Part shown: in pieces, positions 1 through 8,901 of the stretch | Position numbering within the stretch: position 1 is the first letter of the stretch | How the letters are laid out: each line of letters starts with the position of its first letter | Origin: Brevibacterium zhoupengii | Lineage (GTDB): Bacteria; Actinomycetota; Actinomycetes; Actinomycetales; Brevibacteriaceae | Length of the DNA: 64,000 nt | Reading direction: 5' to 3' | NCBI RefSeq assembly: GCF_021117425.1 | Contig: NZ_CP088298.1 | Span: forward strand, 1,488,001-1,552,000 | The notes under the pieces: generated by a model | Database searches by the model: none | The model's input: the letters and a program-made list of their open reading frames with translations, nothing else | What the model was told of the DNA's origin: nothing | Made by a program: the position numbers and the translations under genes

Positions 1-369
<369 letters not shown>

Positions 370-372
370 CAC

Positions 373-789
373 ATGCTGATCCCTCGTCGGGTTAAGTACC
401 GCAAGCAGCACCACCCCAAGCGGGGCGGCGCAGCCAAGGGCGGCACCAAGGTGTCTTTCGGTGACTACGGCATCCAGGCCACTGAGCCTGCCTACATCAC
501 CAACCGGCAGATCGAAGCTGCACGTATTGCCATGACGCGCTACATCAAGCGTGGTGGCAAGGTGTGGATCAACATCTACCCAGATCGACCGCTGACGAAG
601 AAGCCTGCCGAAACCCGCATGGGTTCCGGTAAGGGTTCGCCGGAGTGGTGGGTCGCCAATGTCAAGCCGGGTCGGGTCATGTTTGAACTCGCCGGTGTGT
701 CCGAGGAAGTTGCTCGCGAGGCGCTGCGTCTCGCGATCCACAAGCTTCCGCTCAAGGCCCGTATCGTGGCCCGCGAAGGTGGTGAGTGA
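373..789 (+). CDS. rplP: 50S ribosomal protein L16
   Basis: The 138-residue protein has the usual L16 length and opens with [19 protein letters not shown], a highly conserved L16 start. L16 binds 23S rRNA near the A site and peptidyl-transferase region and helps place tRNA. The motif [12 protein letters not shown] in the middle is also typical. The ATG lies 3 nt after rpsC, and the stop overlaps the GTG that may start rpmC, which implies coupled translation. Order rpsC-rplP-rpmC-rpsQ is the standard end of the S10 operon. Confidence 0.98.
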   Translation: MLIPRRVKYRKQHHPKRGGAAKGGTKVSFGDYGIQATEPAYITNRQIEAARIAMTRYIKRGGKVWINIYPDRPLTKKPAETRMGSGKGSPEWWVANVKPGRVMFELAGVSEEVAREALRLAIHKLPLKARIVAREGGE

Positions 790-1043
790 GTATGGCAATC
801 GGTTCGAAGAACCTTTCCATGGACGCACTTGACGGTTATGACAACGAGCGTCTGCTCGAGGAGCTCAAGAAGGCCAAGGCCGAGCTGTTCAACCTGCGCT
901 TCCAGTCGGCCACCGGCCAGCTGGAGAGCCACGGTCGTCTCAAGGCCGTGCGTCGCGACATCGCTCGTATCTACACCGTGCTCAATGAGCGGGAATTGGA
1001 CATTCGTCCGAACCCTGCTGACGCTAAGGAAGAGGACAAGTGA
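786..1043 (+). CDS. rpmC: 50S ribosomal protein L29
   Basis: This small, mainly helical protein (about 83-85 residues) contains the L29 pattern [25 protein letters not shown] followed by an R-R-x-I-A-R-I-x-T-V-L-N segment; only short pieces are quoted because the match is continuous. L29 binds 23S rRNA at the peptide exit tunnel, next to the docking site for SRP and trigger factor. Two starts are possible. GTG at 786 overlaps the rplP stop, and ATG at 792 lies two codons downstream; both give nearly the same protein. The stop overlaps the rpsQ start (TGATG). Confidence 0.93.
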   Translation: MSMAIGSKNLSMDALDGYDNERLLEELKKAKAELFNLRFQSATGQLESHGRLKAVRRDIARIYTVLNERELDIRPNPADAKEEDK

Positions 1044-1330
1044 TGGCGGAGACCACCAAGCCCGAGGCAACGCCTGCGGACCGTAACTCCCGCAAGACCG
1101 CGCGTGGTTACGTTGTTTCCGACAAGATGGAGAAGACCATCGTCGTTGAGGTTGAGGAGCGCAAGACGCACCGCCTCTACGGCAAGGTCCTCCGCCAGTC
1201 GGTGAAGTACAAGGTTCACGATGAGGAGAACGCCGCTGGAATCGGCGACCTCGTCCTCGTGTCCGAAACGCGGCCGGTTTCGTCCGCGAAGCGCTGGCGG
1301 CTCGTCGAGATCATCGAACGCGCCAAGTAA
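1043..1330 (+). CDS. rpsQ: 30S ribosomal protein S17
   Basis: S17 is a primary 16S rRNA-binding protein with an OB fold. The 95-residue product has the hallmark segments [19 protein letters not shown] and [15 protein letters not shown] use ATG at 1043, which overlaps the rpmC stop as TGATG; a GTG one codon earlier (1040) is possible. The first 15 residues ([14 protein letters not shown]) are a short hydrophilic extension before the core. This is the last gene of the S10-type block, and a 144-nt gap with stable hairpins follows before rplN. Confidence 0.97.
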   Translation: MAETTKPEATPADRNSRKTARGYVVSDKMEKTIVVEVEERKTHRLYGKVLRQSVKYKVHDEENAAGIGDLVLVSETRPVSSAKRWRLVEIIERAK

Positions 1331-1474
1331 GCCGACGCCACCCCTCCCACCCGGTCCCGCCCACGGTCTCCAGCAGATCGTGGGCGGCTACCGGGAACGG
1401 GGTGAAATGTCATTAATCCGTTCCGCAAGGCTCATCCGCTCGGGTGAGAACCGGCGCGACGACAGGAGAAAATA
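1331..1474 (+). promoter_or_regulatory. Intergenic region between the S10 block and the spc operon with two hairpins
   Basis: No gene is seen in these 144 nt. Arms 1350-1355 (CCCGGT) and 1390-1395 (ACCGGG) enclose arms 1357-1365 and 1379-1387 (CCGCCCACG/CGTGGGCGG), giving a 15-bp stem with a small bulge. A second hairpin (1431-1438 with 1441-1448, CTCATCCG/CGGGTGAG) stands 15-20 nt before the rplN Shine-Dalgarno sequence. No T-run follows the first stem, so attenuation or RNA processing is as likely as termination. That the gap marks an operon boundary or control point is inference. Confidence 0.5.
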
Positions 1475-1843
1475 GTGATTCAGCAAGAGTCGCGACTCAA
1501 GGTCGCCGACAACACTGGTGCCAAGCAGATCCTGGCAATCAGGATTCTGGGTGGTTCCGGTCGGCGTTATGCCTCGATCGGTGACACCATCGTGGCAACC
1601 GTCAAAGACGCAATTCCTGGTGGAAACGTGAAGAAGGGTGACGTCGTGAAGGCTGTCATCGTTCGGACCGCCAAGGAACGCCGTCGTCCCGACGGCTCGT
1701 ACATCAAGTTCGACGAGAATGCAGCAGTCATTCTCAAGACTGATGGCGAGCCACGCGGAACCCGTATCTTCGGACCCGTGGGACGCGAATTGCGCGACAA
1801 GAAGTTCATGAAGATCGTCTCCCTGGCACCGGAGGTGTTGTGA
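1475..1843 (+). CDS. rplN: 50S ribosomal protein L14
   Basis: The 122-residue protein matches the full length of L14, beginning [18 protein letters not shown], with the later motif [15 protein letters not shown]14 lies at the subunit interface and contacts 16S helix 14; it is also the docking site for the silencing factor RsfS in many bacteria. The start is GTG at 1475, preceded by the Shine-Dalgarno sequence AGGAG at 1464-1468. It is the first gene of the spc operon. Its stop overlaps the possible GTG start of rplX. Confidence 0.98.
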   Translation: MIQQESRLKVADNTGAKQILAIRILGGSGRRYASIGDTIVATVKDAIPGGNVKKGDVVKAVIVRTAKERRRPDGSYIKFDENAAVILKTDGEPRGTRIFGPVGRELRDKKFMKIVSLAPEVL

Positions 1844-2214
1844 GCATGGCGAACAAGCTCAAGATCAAGAAGGGCGACCTCGTCCAGGTGATTGCAGGCG
1901 CCCGTCAGTCACGTGGTGGCGATCGTGGGAAGCAGGGCAAGGTTCTTGCTGTGTACCCGGAACGCAACCGTGTCCTCGTTGAGGGCATCAACCGCGTGAT
2001 CAAGCACAAGAAGGCAACGCAGACTCAGGCCGGCGGCACAGCCGGTGGCCGTGAGACTCACGAAGCCCCAATCCACGTGTCCAACGTGGCGCTCGTTGAT
2101 CCCAAGGACAACAAGCCCACCCGCGTCGGATACCGCGAGGAAACCGTTGAACGCGATGGTCGCAACAAGACCGTTCGCGTCCGCGTCTCGCGTCGCACCG
2201 GGGAGGAGATCTGA
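1840..2214 (+). CDS. rplX: 50S ribosomal protein L24
   Basis: L24 is an assembly-initiating 23S rRNA-binding protein located at the tunnel exit. The KOW-type motif appears as [14 protein letters not shown]...GKQGKVLAV near the N-terminus, and [16 protein letters not shown] follows. Starts at GTG 1840 (overlapping the rplN stop) and ATG 1846 are both possible; ATG 1846 gives the usual [11 protein letters not shown] opening. The stop overlaps the rplE start (TGATG at 2212-2216). Length (122-124 aa) is slightly longer than in E. coli, as common in Actinobacteria. Confidence 0.96.
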   Translation: MSMANKLKIKKGDLVQVIAGARQSRGGDRGKQGKVLAVYPERNRVLVEGINRVIKHKKATQTQAGGTAGGRETHEAPIHVSNVALVDPKDNKPTRVGYREETVERDGRNKTVRVRVSRRTGEEI

Positions 2215-2783
2215 TGACGGAAACAACAACGAGCCGTCCAGCGCCACGCCTCAAGCAGGTTTACCGCGATGACATCGTGGCCAAGCTGCAGGACGAGTTC
2301 AACTACGCAAACCCCATGCAGGTTCCCGGTCTGACCAAGGTCGTCGTGAACATGGGTGTGGGTGACGCAGCACGCGATTCGAAGCTGATCGAAGGCGCAA
2401 TCAACGACTTGACTCTGATCACCGGTCAGAAGCCAATCGTGACTCGGGCGAGGAAGTCGATCGCCCAGTTCAAGTTGCGCGAAGGACAGCCCATTGGAGC
2501 CCACGTCACCATGCGCGGCGCCCGTATGTGGGAATTCGTCGACCGTGTCATCTCACTGGCACTTCCGCGTATCCGCGACTTCCGCGGCCTCTCGGATCGT
2601 CAGTTCGACGGGAACGGTAACTACACCTTCGGTCTCACGGAACAGTCCATGTTCCACGAGATCGACCAGGACCGGATTGACCGTGTCCGAGGTATGGATA
2701 TCACAGTTGTGACTACAGCGAGCACCGACGACGAGGGACGTGCTCTTCTGCGCCACCTCGGGTTCCCGTTCAAGACCAAATAA
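2214..2783 (+). CDS. rplE: 50S ribosomal protein L5
   Basis: L5 binds 5S rRNA and links the central protuberance to the large subunit. The 189-residue protein shows the motifs [42 protein letters not shown] and the C-terminal [14 protein letters not shown], in the right order and spacing. It begins with about 12 extra residues ([13 protein letters not shown]) before the core. Translation is probably coupled to rplX through the overlapping TGATG. In many Gram-positive bacteria rpsN follows here, but only 69 nt separate this gene from rpsH and rpsN is absent. Confidence 0.98.
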   Translation: MTETTTSRPAPRLKQVYRDDIVAKLQDEFNYANPMQVPGLTKVVVNMGVGDAARDSKLIEGAINDLTLITGQKPIVTRARKSIAQFKLREGQPIGAHVTMRGARMWEFVDRVISLALPRIRDFRGLSDRQFDGNGNYTFGLTEQSMFHEIDQDRIDRVRGMDITVVTTASTDDEGRALLRHLGFPFKTK

Positions 2784-2852
2784 TCGCTACGTCGCAGGTC
2801 CAAGCGCGCGTTGCGCGGGCGGAAACCGTGACGAGGAAGGGCTAGAGCCCAA

Positions 2853-3251
2853 ATGACAATGACTGATCCAGTCGCAGACATGTTGACACGTCTGCGGAAC
2901 GCCAACTCGGCTTATCACGAGGACGTCAGCATGCCGTTCTCGAAGCTGAAATCCAACATCGCTGAGATCCTCAAGAGCGAGGGCTACATCACCGGCTGGA
3001 GCGTCGAAGACGCTCAGGTCGGTAAGACCCTGCTCATGGACCTCAAGTTCGGTCCTAACCGTGAGCGTTCGATCGCCGGCCTGCGCCGCGTGTCGAAGCC
3101 CGGACTGCGCGTCTACGCGAAGTCGACCAACTTGCCCAAGGTCCTCGGTGGACTCGGCATCGCCATCCTGTCGACATCGTCAGGTCTCCTGACCGATCGC
3201 CAGGCCGCCAAGAAGGGTGTGGGTGGGGAAGTCCTCGCCTACGTCTGGTAA
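2853..3251 (+). CDS. rpsH: 30S ribosomal protein S8
   Basis: S8 binds the central domain of 16S rRNA and, in enterobacteria, represses the spc operon. The 132-residue protein contains [14 protein letters not shown] and [17 protein letters not shown] near the N-terminus and the conserved end [11 protein letters not shown]. The first ATG (2853) gives MTMTDPV; a second ATG two codons later would fit equally. A Shine-Dalgarno-like AGGAAGGG lies upstream at 2832-2839. Whether S8 regulates this operon cannot be read from the sequence. Confidence 0.97.
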   Translation: MTMTDPVADMLTRLRNANSAYHEDVSMPFSKLKSNIAEILKSEGYITGWSVEDAQVGKTLLMDLKFGPNRERSIAGLRRVSKPGLRVYAKSTNLPKVLGGLGIAILSTSSGLLTDRQAAKKGVGGEVLAYVW

Positions 3252-3267
3252 GGAAGGAGAGAAGAAT

Positions 3268-3804
3268 ATGTCACGTATTGGCAAGAACCCGATCTCCGTC
3301 CCGAATGGCGTAGAGGTCAAGATCGACGGCCAGGATGTCGCCGTCAAGGGACCGAAGGGCGAACTGTCCGTCACCATCGCCGAGCCGATCACCGTATCGC
3401 TCGAAGACGGCGTCGTGACAGTGGCCCGTCCGAACGAAGAGCGCGAATCGCGTTCGCTGCACGGACTGTCCCGCACGATGATCAACAACATGATCGTCGG
3501 TGTGACCGAGGGCTACTCCAAGGGTCTCGAAATCGTCGGCACCGGCTACCGCGTGCAGGCCAAGGGATCGAACCTCGAGTTCGCTCTGGGCTACAGCCAC
3601 TCGATCACCGTCGAACCTGCAGAGGGAATCTCCTTCACAGTCGACGGACAGACCAAGCTGGCAGTTCACGGCATCGACAAGCAGCTGGTCGGAGAGACCG
3701 CTGCCAACATCCGTAAGCTGCGCAAGCCAGAGCCTTACAAAGGCAAGGGCGTGCGCTACGTCGGAGAAAATGTCCGACGCAAGGTCGGAAAGGCTGGTAA
3801 GTAG
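3268..3804 (+). CDS. rplF: 50S ribosomal protein L6
   Basis: The 178-residue product begins [15 protein letters not shown], the classic L6 N-terminus, and ends with the motif [15 protein letters not shown], which is the L6 signature. L6 consists of two similar domains at the base of the L7/L12 stalk, near the GTPase centre. I set the start at ATG 3268 because AAGGAAGGAG at 3250-3259 is a strong Shine-Dalgarno sequence; the frame is open 51 nt further upstream but that part overlaps rpsH. rplR starts 2 nt after the stop. Confidence 0.98.
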   Translation: MSRIGKNPISVPNGVEVKIDGQDVAVKGPKGELSVTIAEPITVSLEDGVVTVARPNEERESRSLHGLSRTMINNMIVGVTEGYSKGLEIVGTGYRVQAKGSNLEFALGYSHSITVEPAEGISFTVDGQTKLAVHGIDKQLVGETAANIRKLRKPEPYKGKGVRYVGENVRRKVGKAGK

Positions 3805-3806
3805 AG

Positions 3807-4187
3807 ATGGCCTTTGGCAAAAAGGAAAGCTACGGCAAGGGCAGGGCTGCGGCCCGCAAACGTCGTCACGCTCGTCTGCGCAAGCATGTCAGCGGTACGC
3901 CGGATCGTCCTCGCCTGTCAGTGACTCGCTCCACGCGCCACGTCTTTGTCCAGGTCATCGACGACACCGTCGGCAAGACCTTGGCATCGGCCTCCACCAT
4001 GGAAGCCGACCTTCGCACACTCGAAGGTGACAAGACCGGCAAGGCCCACAAGGTCGGCGAACTGGTTGCCCAGCGCGCCAAGGAAGCCGGCATCGAAGCC
4101 GTCGTATTCGACCGTGGCGGCAACGCCTACCACGGCCGTGTGCAGGCAATCGCCGAAGGTGCACGTGAAGGAGGATTGGCCCTATGA
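3807..4187 (+). CDS. rplR: 50S ribosomal protein L18
   Basis: L18 binds 5S rRNA with L5 in the central protuberance. The 126-residue protein has the basic N-terminal tail ([18 protein letters not shown]), then [19 protein letters not shown] and the conserved C-terminus [19 protein letters not shown]. Spacing to rplF is 2 nt, and the stop overlaps the rpsE ATG (ATGA), so it is part of a tightly coupled translation unit. Confidence 0.98.
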   Translation: MAFGKKESYGKGRAAARKRRHARLRKHVSGTPDRPRLSVTRSTRHVFVQVIDDTVGKTLASASTMEADLRTLEGDKTGKAHKVGELVAQRAKEAGIEAVVFDRGGNAYHGRVQAIAEGAREGGLAL

Positions 4188-4876
4188 GCACTGAAGAGAA
4201 CAAGGAACAGCAGCCAGCTGCTGAAACCCGTACCGATAACAACAGTGATCGCTCCTCACGTGGTCGCGGTCAAGGCGGCCAGGGTGGTCAGGGCGGCCAG
4301 GGTCGTGGACGCGGCGAGGGCCGTGGACGCGGCGGTCGCGGTGACCGCGAGGAGAAGAGCCAGTTCATCGAGCACGTCGTCACGATCAACCGCGTGTCGA
4401 AGGTCGTCAAGGGTGGACGTCGGTTCTCCTTCACCGCCCTCGTCGTCGTCGGTGACGGAGACGGCATGGTCGGAATGGGCTACGGCAAGGCGAAGGAAGT
4501 TCCTGCAGCCATTGCCAAGGGTGTAGAGGAAGCGAAGAAGAACTTCTTCCGCGTTCCCCGCATCCAGAAGACCATTCCCCACCCGATCCAGGGTGAGACC
4601 GCTGCCGGCGTCGTTATGCTGCGTCCGGCCGCTCCGGGTACCGGCGTTATCGCCGGTGGCCCCGTGCGTGCGGTCCTCGATGCTGCCGGCGTTCAGGACA
4701 TCCTGTCCAAGTCGCTGGGATCAGCCAACGCAATCAACATCGTTCGTGCGGCGATCAAGGCCCTCCAGGGTCTCGAACGCCCAGAGCAGGTCGCGGCTCG
4801 CCGTGGACTGCATGTCGACGAGGTCGCTCCTCACGCATTGCTGCGAGCGGCTGCTGAAAGCGGGGCGAAGTCCTGA
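4184..4876 (+). CDS. rpsE: 30S ribosomal protein S5 with a Gly/Arg-rich N-terminal extension
   Basis: S5 helps form the mRNA entry channel with S3 and S4 and affects decoding accuracy. The core, from about residue 60, holds [32 protein letters not shown] and [13 protein letters not shown], all S5 hallmarks. The protein is 230 aa, against about 166 in E. coli. Most of the excess is an N-terminal extension: residues 1-25 are polar and acidic, and about residues 26-55 are a Gly/Arg/Gln repeat ([26 protein letters not shown]). The start is fixed by the ATGA overlap with rplR. S3 in this window carries a similar tail. Confidence 0.97.
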   Translation: MSTEENKEQQPAAETRTDNNSDRSSRGRGQGGQGGQGGQGRGRGEGRGRGGRGDREEKSQFIEHVVTINRVSKVVKGGRRFSFTALVVVGDGDGMVGMGYGKAKEVPAAIAKGVEEAKKNFFRVPRIQKTIPHPIQGETAAGVVMLRPAAPGTGVIAGGPVRAVLDAAGVQDILSKSLGSANAINIVRAAIKALQGLERPEQVAARRGLHVDEVAPHALLRAAAESGAKS

Positions 4877-5058
4877 TGGCAAAGCTCAAGGTAACCCAGC
4901 GCAAGTCCGATATCGGTGGCAAGCCGAACCAGCGCGCGTCGCTGCGTTCGCTTGGACTGAAGCGGATCGACGATGTGGTGGTGTGCGAAGATCGTCCGGA
5001 GATCCGGGGAATGATCAACGTCGTGCGTCACCTCGTGACTGTGGAAGAGGTGGATTGA
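4876..5058 (+). CDS. rpmD: 50S ribosomal protein L30
   Basis: At 60 residues this has the normal L30 length. It shows the ferredoxin-like L30 pattern: [31 protein letters not shown] and [16 protein letters not shown]30 binds 23S rRNA on the solvent side. The ATG overlaps the rpsE stop (TGATG) and the next gene, rplO, starts 1 nt after the stop. The order rpsE-rpmD-rplO is the standard spc arrangement. Confidence 0.97.
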   Translation: MAKLKVTQRKSDIGGKPNQRASLRSLGLKRIDDVVVCEDRPEIRGMINVVRHLVTVEEVD

Positions 5059-5059
5059 T

Positions 5060-5512
5060 ATGTCGAACGATGACTCACTCAAGGTCCACGATCTCCGTCC
5101 TGCTCCCGGAGCGAAGACCTCCAAGACCCGTGTCGGTCGTGGTGAAGCTTCGAAGGGCAAGACAGCCGGTCGCGGAACCAAGGGCACACGTGCCCGTTAC
5201 CAGGTTCCTCACGGCTTCGAGGGTGGACAGACTCCGATGCACATGCGTCTGCCTAAGCTGCGTGGGTTCAAGAACCCCGCGAAGGTGACGTTCCAGGTTG
5301 TCAATCTTGACAAGCTGTCGGCCTTGTTCCCAGAAGGCGGCGACGTCACAGTCGCCGACCTGGTGGCCAAGGGCGCCGTGCGTCCGAAGCAGCCAGTGAA
5401 GGTTCTGGGCACCGGTGAGATCACCGTGGCTCTGAACATCACTGCAGACAAGGTCTCGGGTTCAGCACTCGAAAAGATCAAGGCTGCAGGCGGAAGCGTC
5501 AGCGAAGCCTGA
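5060..5512 (+). CDS. rplO: 50S ribosomal protein L15
   Basis: L15 is an assembly protein with a long basic N-terminal arm that threads into 23S rRNA. Here the arm reads [20 protein letters not shown] and continues with [11 protein letters not shown]; the globular part contains [18 protein letters not shown] and NLDKLSALF. The 150-residue length is normal. It is the last gene before a strong terminator at 5548-5577, so secY, usually cotranscribed with spc genes in E. coli, probably has its own promoter here. Confidence 0.98.
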   Translation: MSNDDSLKVHDLRPAPGAKTSKTRVGRGEASKGKTAGRGTKGTRARYQVPHGFEGGQTPMHMRLPKLRGFKNPAKVTFQVVNLDKLSALFPEGGDVTVADLVAKGAVRPKQPVKVLGTGEITVALNITADKVSGSALEKIKAAGGSVSEA

Positions 5513-5547
5513 AAGACTCCCGCACAGCGGGTCTGAGATTTCTCAGG

Positions 5548-5577
5548 AAGGGGCGGTCACGCAAGTGACCGCCCCTT
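5548..5577 (+). terminator. Rho-independent terminator after rplO
   Basis: A perfect 13-bp stem (5548-5560 AAGGGGCGGTCAC with 5565-5577 GTGACCGCCCCTT) closes a GCAA tetraloop. The tail is T-poor (CGTCGTCTCTGTTT) but the stem is GC-rich. It stands 35 nt after the rplO stop and ends the spc transcription unit. Confidence 0.85.
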
Positions 5578-5792
5578 CGTCGTCTCTGTTTCACCACTCT
5601 TATGACTGTTACCACAACCCGTAGAAGTGGGTGAGGACACAGTCCAGCCGACAACGGGCCCTACCCGCGGCCTAACGGGCCTCTCGGTTTCAGCCTGACG
5701 GTCATACCCTGGTAGTCTTTTGCAGGTATTTGACTCGTTCGCCAGGTCGTATCTGCGACCCTGACTTTTTCATCCCCCAATGAGGAGGACGC
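5578..5792 (+). promoter_or_regulatory. Intergenic region that should contain the secY promoter
   Basis: These 215 nt hold no gene. Because a terminator precedes them and secY follows, a promoter is expected. Weak -10-like candidates (TACCCT and TAGTCT around 5706-5718) are visible, but I cannot pair either with a convincing -35 hexamer. The Shine-Dalgarno sequence GAGGAGG lies at 5782-5788. Confidence 0.35.
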
Positions 5793-7094
5793 TTGATCGG
5801 CGCAATTCGGAGGGCCTTCAGAACGCCCGACTTGAGGAACAAACTCCTCTTCACCCTGGGCATTCTTGTCATCTTCCGCCTCGGTTCGTTCATTCCCTCG
5901 CCGGGAATCGATTACACCCAGGTACAGGAGTGCGTGGCATCCCCTCAGCTGAATGAGGGCGGGTTCGCAATGATCAACCTGTTCAGCGGCGGCGCACTGC
6001 TGCAGCTGTCGATCTTCGCCCTGGGCATCATGCCCTATATCACCGCCAGCATCATCGTCCAGCTTCTGCGCGTGGTCATTCCCCGCTTCGAGTCCCTCCA
6101 CAAGGAGGGCGCTTCAGGACAAGCCAAGCTCACTCAGTACACGCGCTACCTCACCATCGGTCTCGCCGTGCTCAACGCCACCACGCTGGTTGCAACCGTG
6201 CGTTCCGGTGCCCTCTTCGGCGGAATCGAAGGCTGCAACGACCTCATCACGAACGACTCCTGGTGGGGCATCTCCGTCCTCGTCATCACCCTGGTGGCAG
6301 GCACCGGCCTCATCATGTGGCTCGGCGAGCAGATCACCGAACACGGCGTCGGCAACGGTATGTCGCTGCTCATCTTCACCTCCGTGGCATCAGCGTTCCC
6401 CTCCTCACTGGGAGCCATCTTCCGCGAGCAGGGTGTCGACATCTTCCTCATCGTCATCGCAGTCGGACTCGTGCTCGTGGCACTCGTCGTCTTCGTCGAG
6501 CAGTCCCAGAGGCGCATTCCGGTCCAGTACGCCAAGCGCATGGTCGGACGTCGGATGTTCGGCGGTACCTCGACTTACATCCCGATCAAGGTCAATATGG
6601 CCGGCGTGATCCCCGTGATCTTCGCATCCTCGGTTCTCTACCTGCCCAGCCTGATCTCGCAGTTCTTCGATCCGGAGAGTCAGTGGGTGGAGTGGATCAA
6701 CACCTACTTCACGCGCGGTGACCACCCGATCTACATCGCCACCTACGCTCTGCTGACGATCTTCTTCGCATACTTCTACGTCGCGATCACCTTCAACCCG
6801 GAGGAAGTCGCCGACAACATGAAGAAGTACGGCGGTTTCGTCCCCGGCATCCGCGCCGGGCGACCCACAGCTGACTACCTGAGCTTCGTGCTCAGCCGTA
6901 TCAACTTCCCTGGCTCGCTCTACCTGGCCTTCATCGCACTGATTCCACTGATCGCACTCGTGCTCATCAACGCGAACCAGAACTTCCCGTTCGGCGGCAC
7001 TTCGCTGCTGATTGTGGTGGGAGTCGGTCTCGAGACCGTCAAACAGATCGACGCACAGATGCAGCAGCGTCACTACGAGGGCCTGCTGCGCTGA
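5793..7094 (+). CDS. secY: Preprotein translocase subunit SecY
   Basis: SecY is the channel subunit of the SecYEG translocon in the plasma membrane. The 433-residue protein has the typical length and about ten hydrophobic helices. Family motifs include [13 protein letters not shown] near the N-terminus, [15 protein letters not shown] in helix 2, and [15 protein letters not shown] and the cytoplasmic loop [19 protein letters not shown] later. The start is TTG at 5793, chosen because GAGGAGG sits just upstream and because the protein then begins [17 protein letters not shown], as in relatives. adk follows 42 nt downstream with its own Shine-Dalgarno sequence. Confidence 0.97.
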   Translation: MIGAIRRAFRTPDLRNKLLFTLGILVIFRLGSFIPSPGIDYTQVQECVASPQLNEGGFAMINLFSGGALLQLSIFALGIMPYITASIIVQLLRVVIPRFESLHKEGASGQAKLTQYTRYLTIGLAVLNATTLVATVRSGALFGGIEGCNDLITNDSWWGISVLVITLVAGTGLIMWLGEQITEHGVGNGMSLLIFTSVASAFPSSLGAIFREQGVDIFLIVIAVGLVLVALVVFVEQSQRRIPVQYAKRMVGRRMFGGTSTYIPIKVNMAGVIPVIFASSVLYLPSLISQFFDPESQWVEWINTYFTRGDHPIYIATYALLTIFFAYFYVAITFNPEEVADNMKKYGGFVPGIRAGRPTADYLSFVLSRINFPGSLYLAFIALIPLIALVLINANQNFPFGGTSLLIVVGVGLETVKQIDAQMQQRHYEGLLR

Positions 7095-7136
7095 CCGTCC
7101 CCGACCGCGGAATTCCATTGGAAGGACAAACACCTT

Positions 7137-7703
7137 ATGAGCTCACGCATCATCCTGATCGGCCCTCCCGGCGCTGGCAAAGGCACCCAAGCTGCCCGTC
7201 TGTCTGAGGCGCTGAACGTCCCGGCCATCTCGACCGGTGACATCTTCCGTGCCAACGTGAAGGGCGAGACCGAACTCGGCAAACTTGCCAAGCGCTACAT
7301 GGACGCTGGAGAGTATGTCCCCGACGAGGTGACGAACTCAATGGTCGCCGATCGTCTGGGTCAGGACGACGCCGCCGAAGGATTCCTCCTCGACGGCTAC
7401 CCGCGCACCAGCGCACAGGTCGACGAACTCGATCGGATCCTCGCTGCTGAGGGCCATGAGATCGAACAGGTCGTCGAACTCACCGCCGACGTCGATGAGG
7501 TTGTCGCTCGTCTTCTGGCACGTGCTCAGACCGAGGGCCGCAGTGATGACAGCGAGGACGTCATCCGCCACCGTCTCGACGTCTACGCCGAGCAGACGCA
7601 GCCGCTGACCGACATCTACCGTGAACGCGGTCTGCTGCGCCAGGTTGACGGACTCGGCGAAGTCGCCGAGATCACCGACCGAATCCTCGACTCCATTCGA
7701 TGA
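7137..7703 (+). CDS. adk: Adenylate kinase, short form
   Basis: The enzyme interconverts ATP + AMP and 2 ADP. The P-loop GPPGAGKGTQ is at residues 9-18, the AMP-binding part contains STGDIFR, and DGYPRTSAQ marks the substrate lid hinge. At 188 residues, and with no four-cysteine zinc LID, it is the short bacterial type usual in Actinobacteria. The stop overlaps the map start (ATGA at 7700-7703), so the two are translationally coupled. Location downstream of secY is classic. Confidence 0.97.
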   Translation: MSSRIILIGPPGAGKGTQAARLSEALNVPAISTGDIFRANVKGETELGKLAKRYMDAGEYVPDEVTNSMVADRLGQDDAAEGFLLDGYPRTSAQVDELDRILAAEGHEIEQVVELTADVDEVVARLLARAQTEGRSDDSEDVIRHRLDVYAEQTQPLTDIYRERGLLRQVDGLGEVAEITDRILDSIR

Positions 7704-8536
7704 TCTTCGGTCCCCGGATCGAGCTGAAGTCTCCCGAGCAGCTGGTCACGATGCGCCGGGCAGGCCTGCTCACGAGCGCAGTGCTCAAGGCGGCCCGATA
7801 CGCGGCTGTCCCAGGCGCAACCACCGCCGAGGTGGACGCGGCTGCCGAAGCTGTCATCACCGAGGCCGGGGCGCAGTCCAATTTCAAGGGCTACCAGGGA
7901 TTTCCTGCTGTCGTGTGCATCTCCGTGAATGAGGAGATCGTGCACGGTATCCCTGGGGACAGAGTGCTCGAAGCCGGTGACCTCGTGTCGATCGACGGCG
8001 GAGCCATCGTCGATGGCTTCCATGGAGATTCGGCGTTCACCATGATCGTCGGGGGAGATTCCGCTGGCTCGAGTGACGATATCGCACTGTCGCAGGCGGC
8101 GGAGAAGGCGATGTGGGTCGGCATCGCCGCGTTCGCTGCCGGGAACAAGGTCAGCGACATCGGTGACGCAATCGACGATCATGTCTCACGAGAAGCCCCG
8201 GAGCTGGGGTTGGTGGAGGAATTCACCGGCCACGGCATCGGCACCGCCATGCATATGGCCCCCGAGGTGCTGAACTATCGCGCGAAGTCGAACGGACCGA
8301 AGATCAAAGCCGGTATGTGTCTGGCAATCGAGCCGATGCTCACCGCCGGCAGCAGCGAGACCATCACTCTGGCAGACGACTGGACCGTCGTGACTGAGGA
8401 TGGTTCGCGTGCGAGCCATTGGGAGCACAGCGTCGCCAAGCATGATGGGGGAATCTGGGTACTCACTGCTGCGGATGGGGGAGTGGCCGGGCTGGCACCG
8501 TTCGGAATCACACCAGTCCCGCCGGCTGGCTCCTGA
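7700..8536 (+). CDS. map: Methionine aminopeptidase, type I
   Basis: The enzyme removes the initiator methionine from nascent proteins and uses two metal ions. The expected ligands are visible: Asp in SIDGGAIVDGFHGDSAF (two Asp), His in TGHGIGTAMHMAPE, Glu in AIEPMLTAG and Glu in ASHWEHSVA. The 278-residue length fits type Ia. The N-terminus begins MIFGPRIELKSPEQL and the start overlaps the adk stop. In many Actinobacteria infA follows directly; here 3.9 kb of other genes intervene. Confidence 0.96.
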   Translation: MIFGPRIELKSPEQLVTMRRAGLLTSAVLKAARYAAVPGATTAEVDAAAEAVITEAGAQSNFKGYQGFPAVVCISVNEEIVHGIPGDRVLEAGDLVSIDGGAIVDGFHGDSAFTMIVGGDSAGSSDDIALSQAAEKAMWVGIAAFAAGNKVSDIGDAIDDHVSREAPELGLVEEFTGHGIGTAMHMAPEVLNYRAKSNGPKIKAGMCLAIEPMLTAGSSETITLADDWTVVTEDGSRASHWEHSVAKHDGGIWVLTAADGGVAGLAPFGITPVPPAGS

Positions 8537-8575
8537 GTCGATAGGTCGACCAGGCAGCCCTGCCGATGATGCGGT

Positions 8576-8821
8576 TCACGGTTGTGGAGTTCGCTGTGTT
8601 CGTTTGAGGTCGTTCGTCGTGACGATGTGAATGATGACGAACAGTGCCGAACCCGACATGAGGCTCAGCGCGAACATCCACGCTGCAGTGACCTGAATGT
8701 CGAAACCTGCGATCATGAAGGCCGCGAAGGTGATGAACGCTGTGATCGATGCGGTCAGAACCGCGGTCGTCCGCGCCCTCTGAAATACTCGTAGATTCGT
8801 TTCGTATGCCTCGTCGTCCAT
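8576..8821 (-). CDS. Small two-helix membrane protein, unknown function
   Basis: This encodes 81 residues with two hydrophobic segments, about residues 19-41 (TAVLTASITAFITFAAFMIAG) and 46-67, linked by a short turn, and a basic C-terminal end (NDLKRTQRTPQP). The N-terminus is charged (MDDEAYETN). A good Shine-Dalgarno sequence (AAGGAG) stands 7 nt before the ATG. I recognise no family. It converges with map and is divergent from the PaaX-like gene. Coding status is supported by the ribosome site and the membrane topology only. Confidence 0.6.
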   Translation of the reverse strand: MDDEAYETNLRVFQRARTTAVLTASITAFITFAAFMIAGFDIQVTAAWMFALSLMSGSALFVIIHIVTTNDLKRTQRTPQP

Positions 8822-8889
8822 GACGCTGCTCCTTGTGTTCGGGGGCCGTTTTCGGCGGCCGTCTCAACACTATCCTTGTGATTTCACGT

Positions 8890-8895
8890 TAGGAT
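8890..8895 (+). promoter_or_regulatory. -10 element of a predicted leaderless promoter for the PaaX-like gene
   Basis: TAGGAT ends 6 nt before the ATG at 8902, with no Shine-Dalgarno sequence between, so transcription would start at or near the start codon. I see no convincing -35 hexamer. Confidence 0.55.
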
Positions 8896-8901
8896 CTGCT
8901 C

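Noticed and set aside
4245-5288. Overlapping plus-strand frames within rpsE and rplO
   Set aside because: They are out-of-frame shadows of GC-rich ribosomal-protein genes whose own frames are fully conserved.
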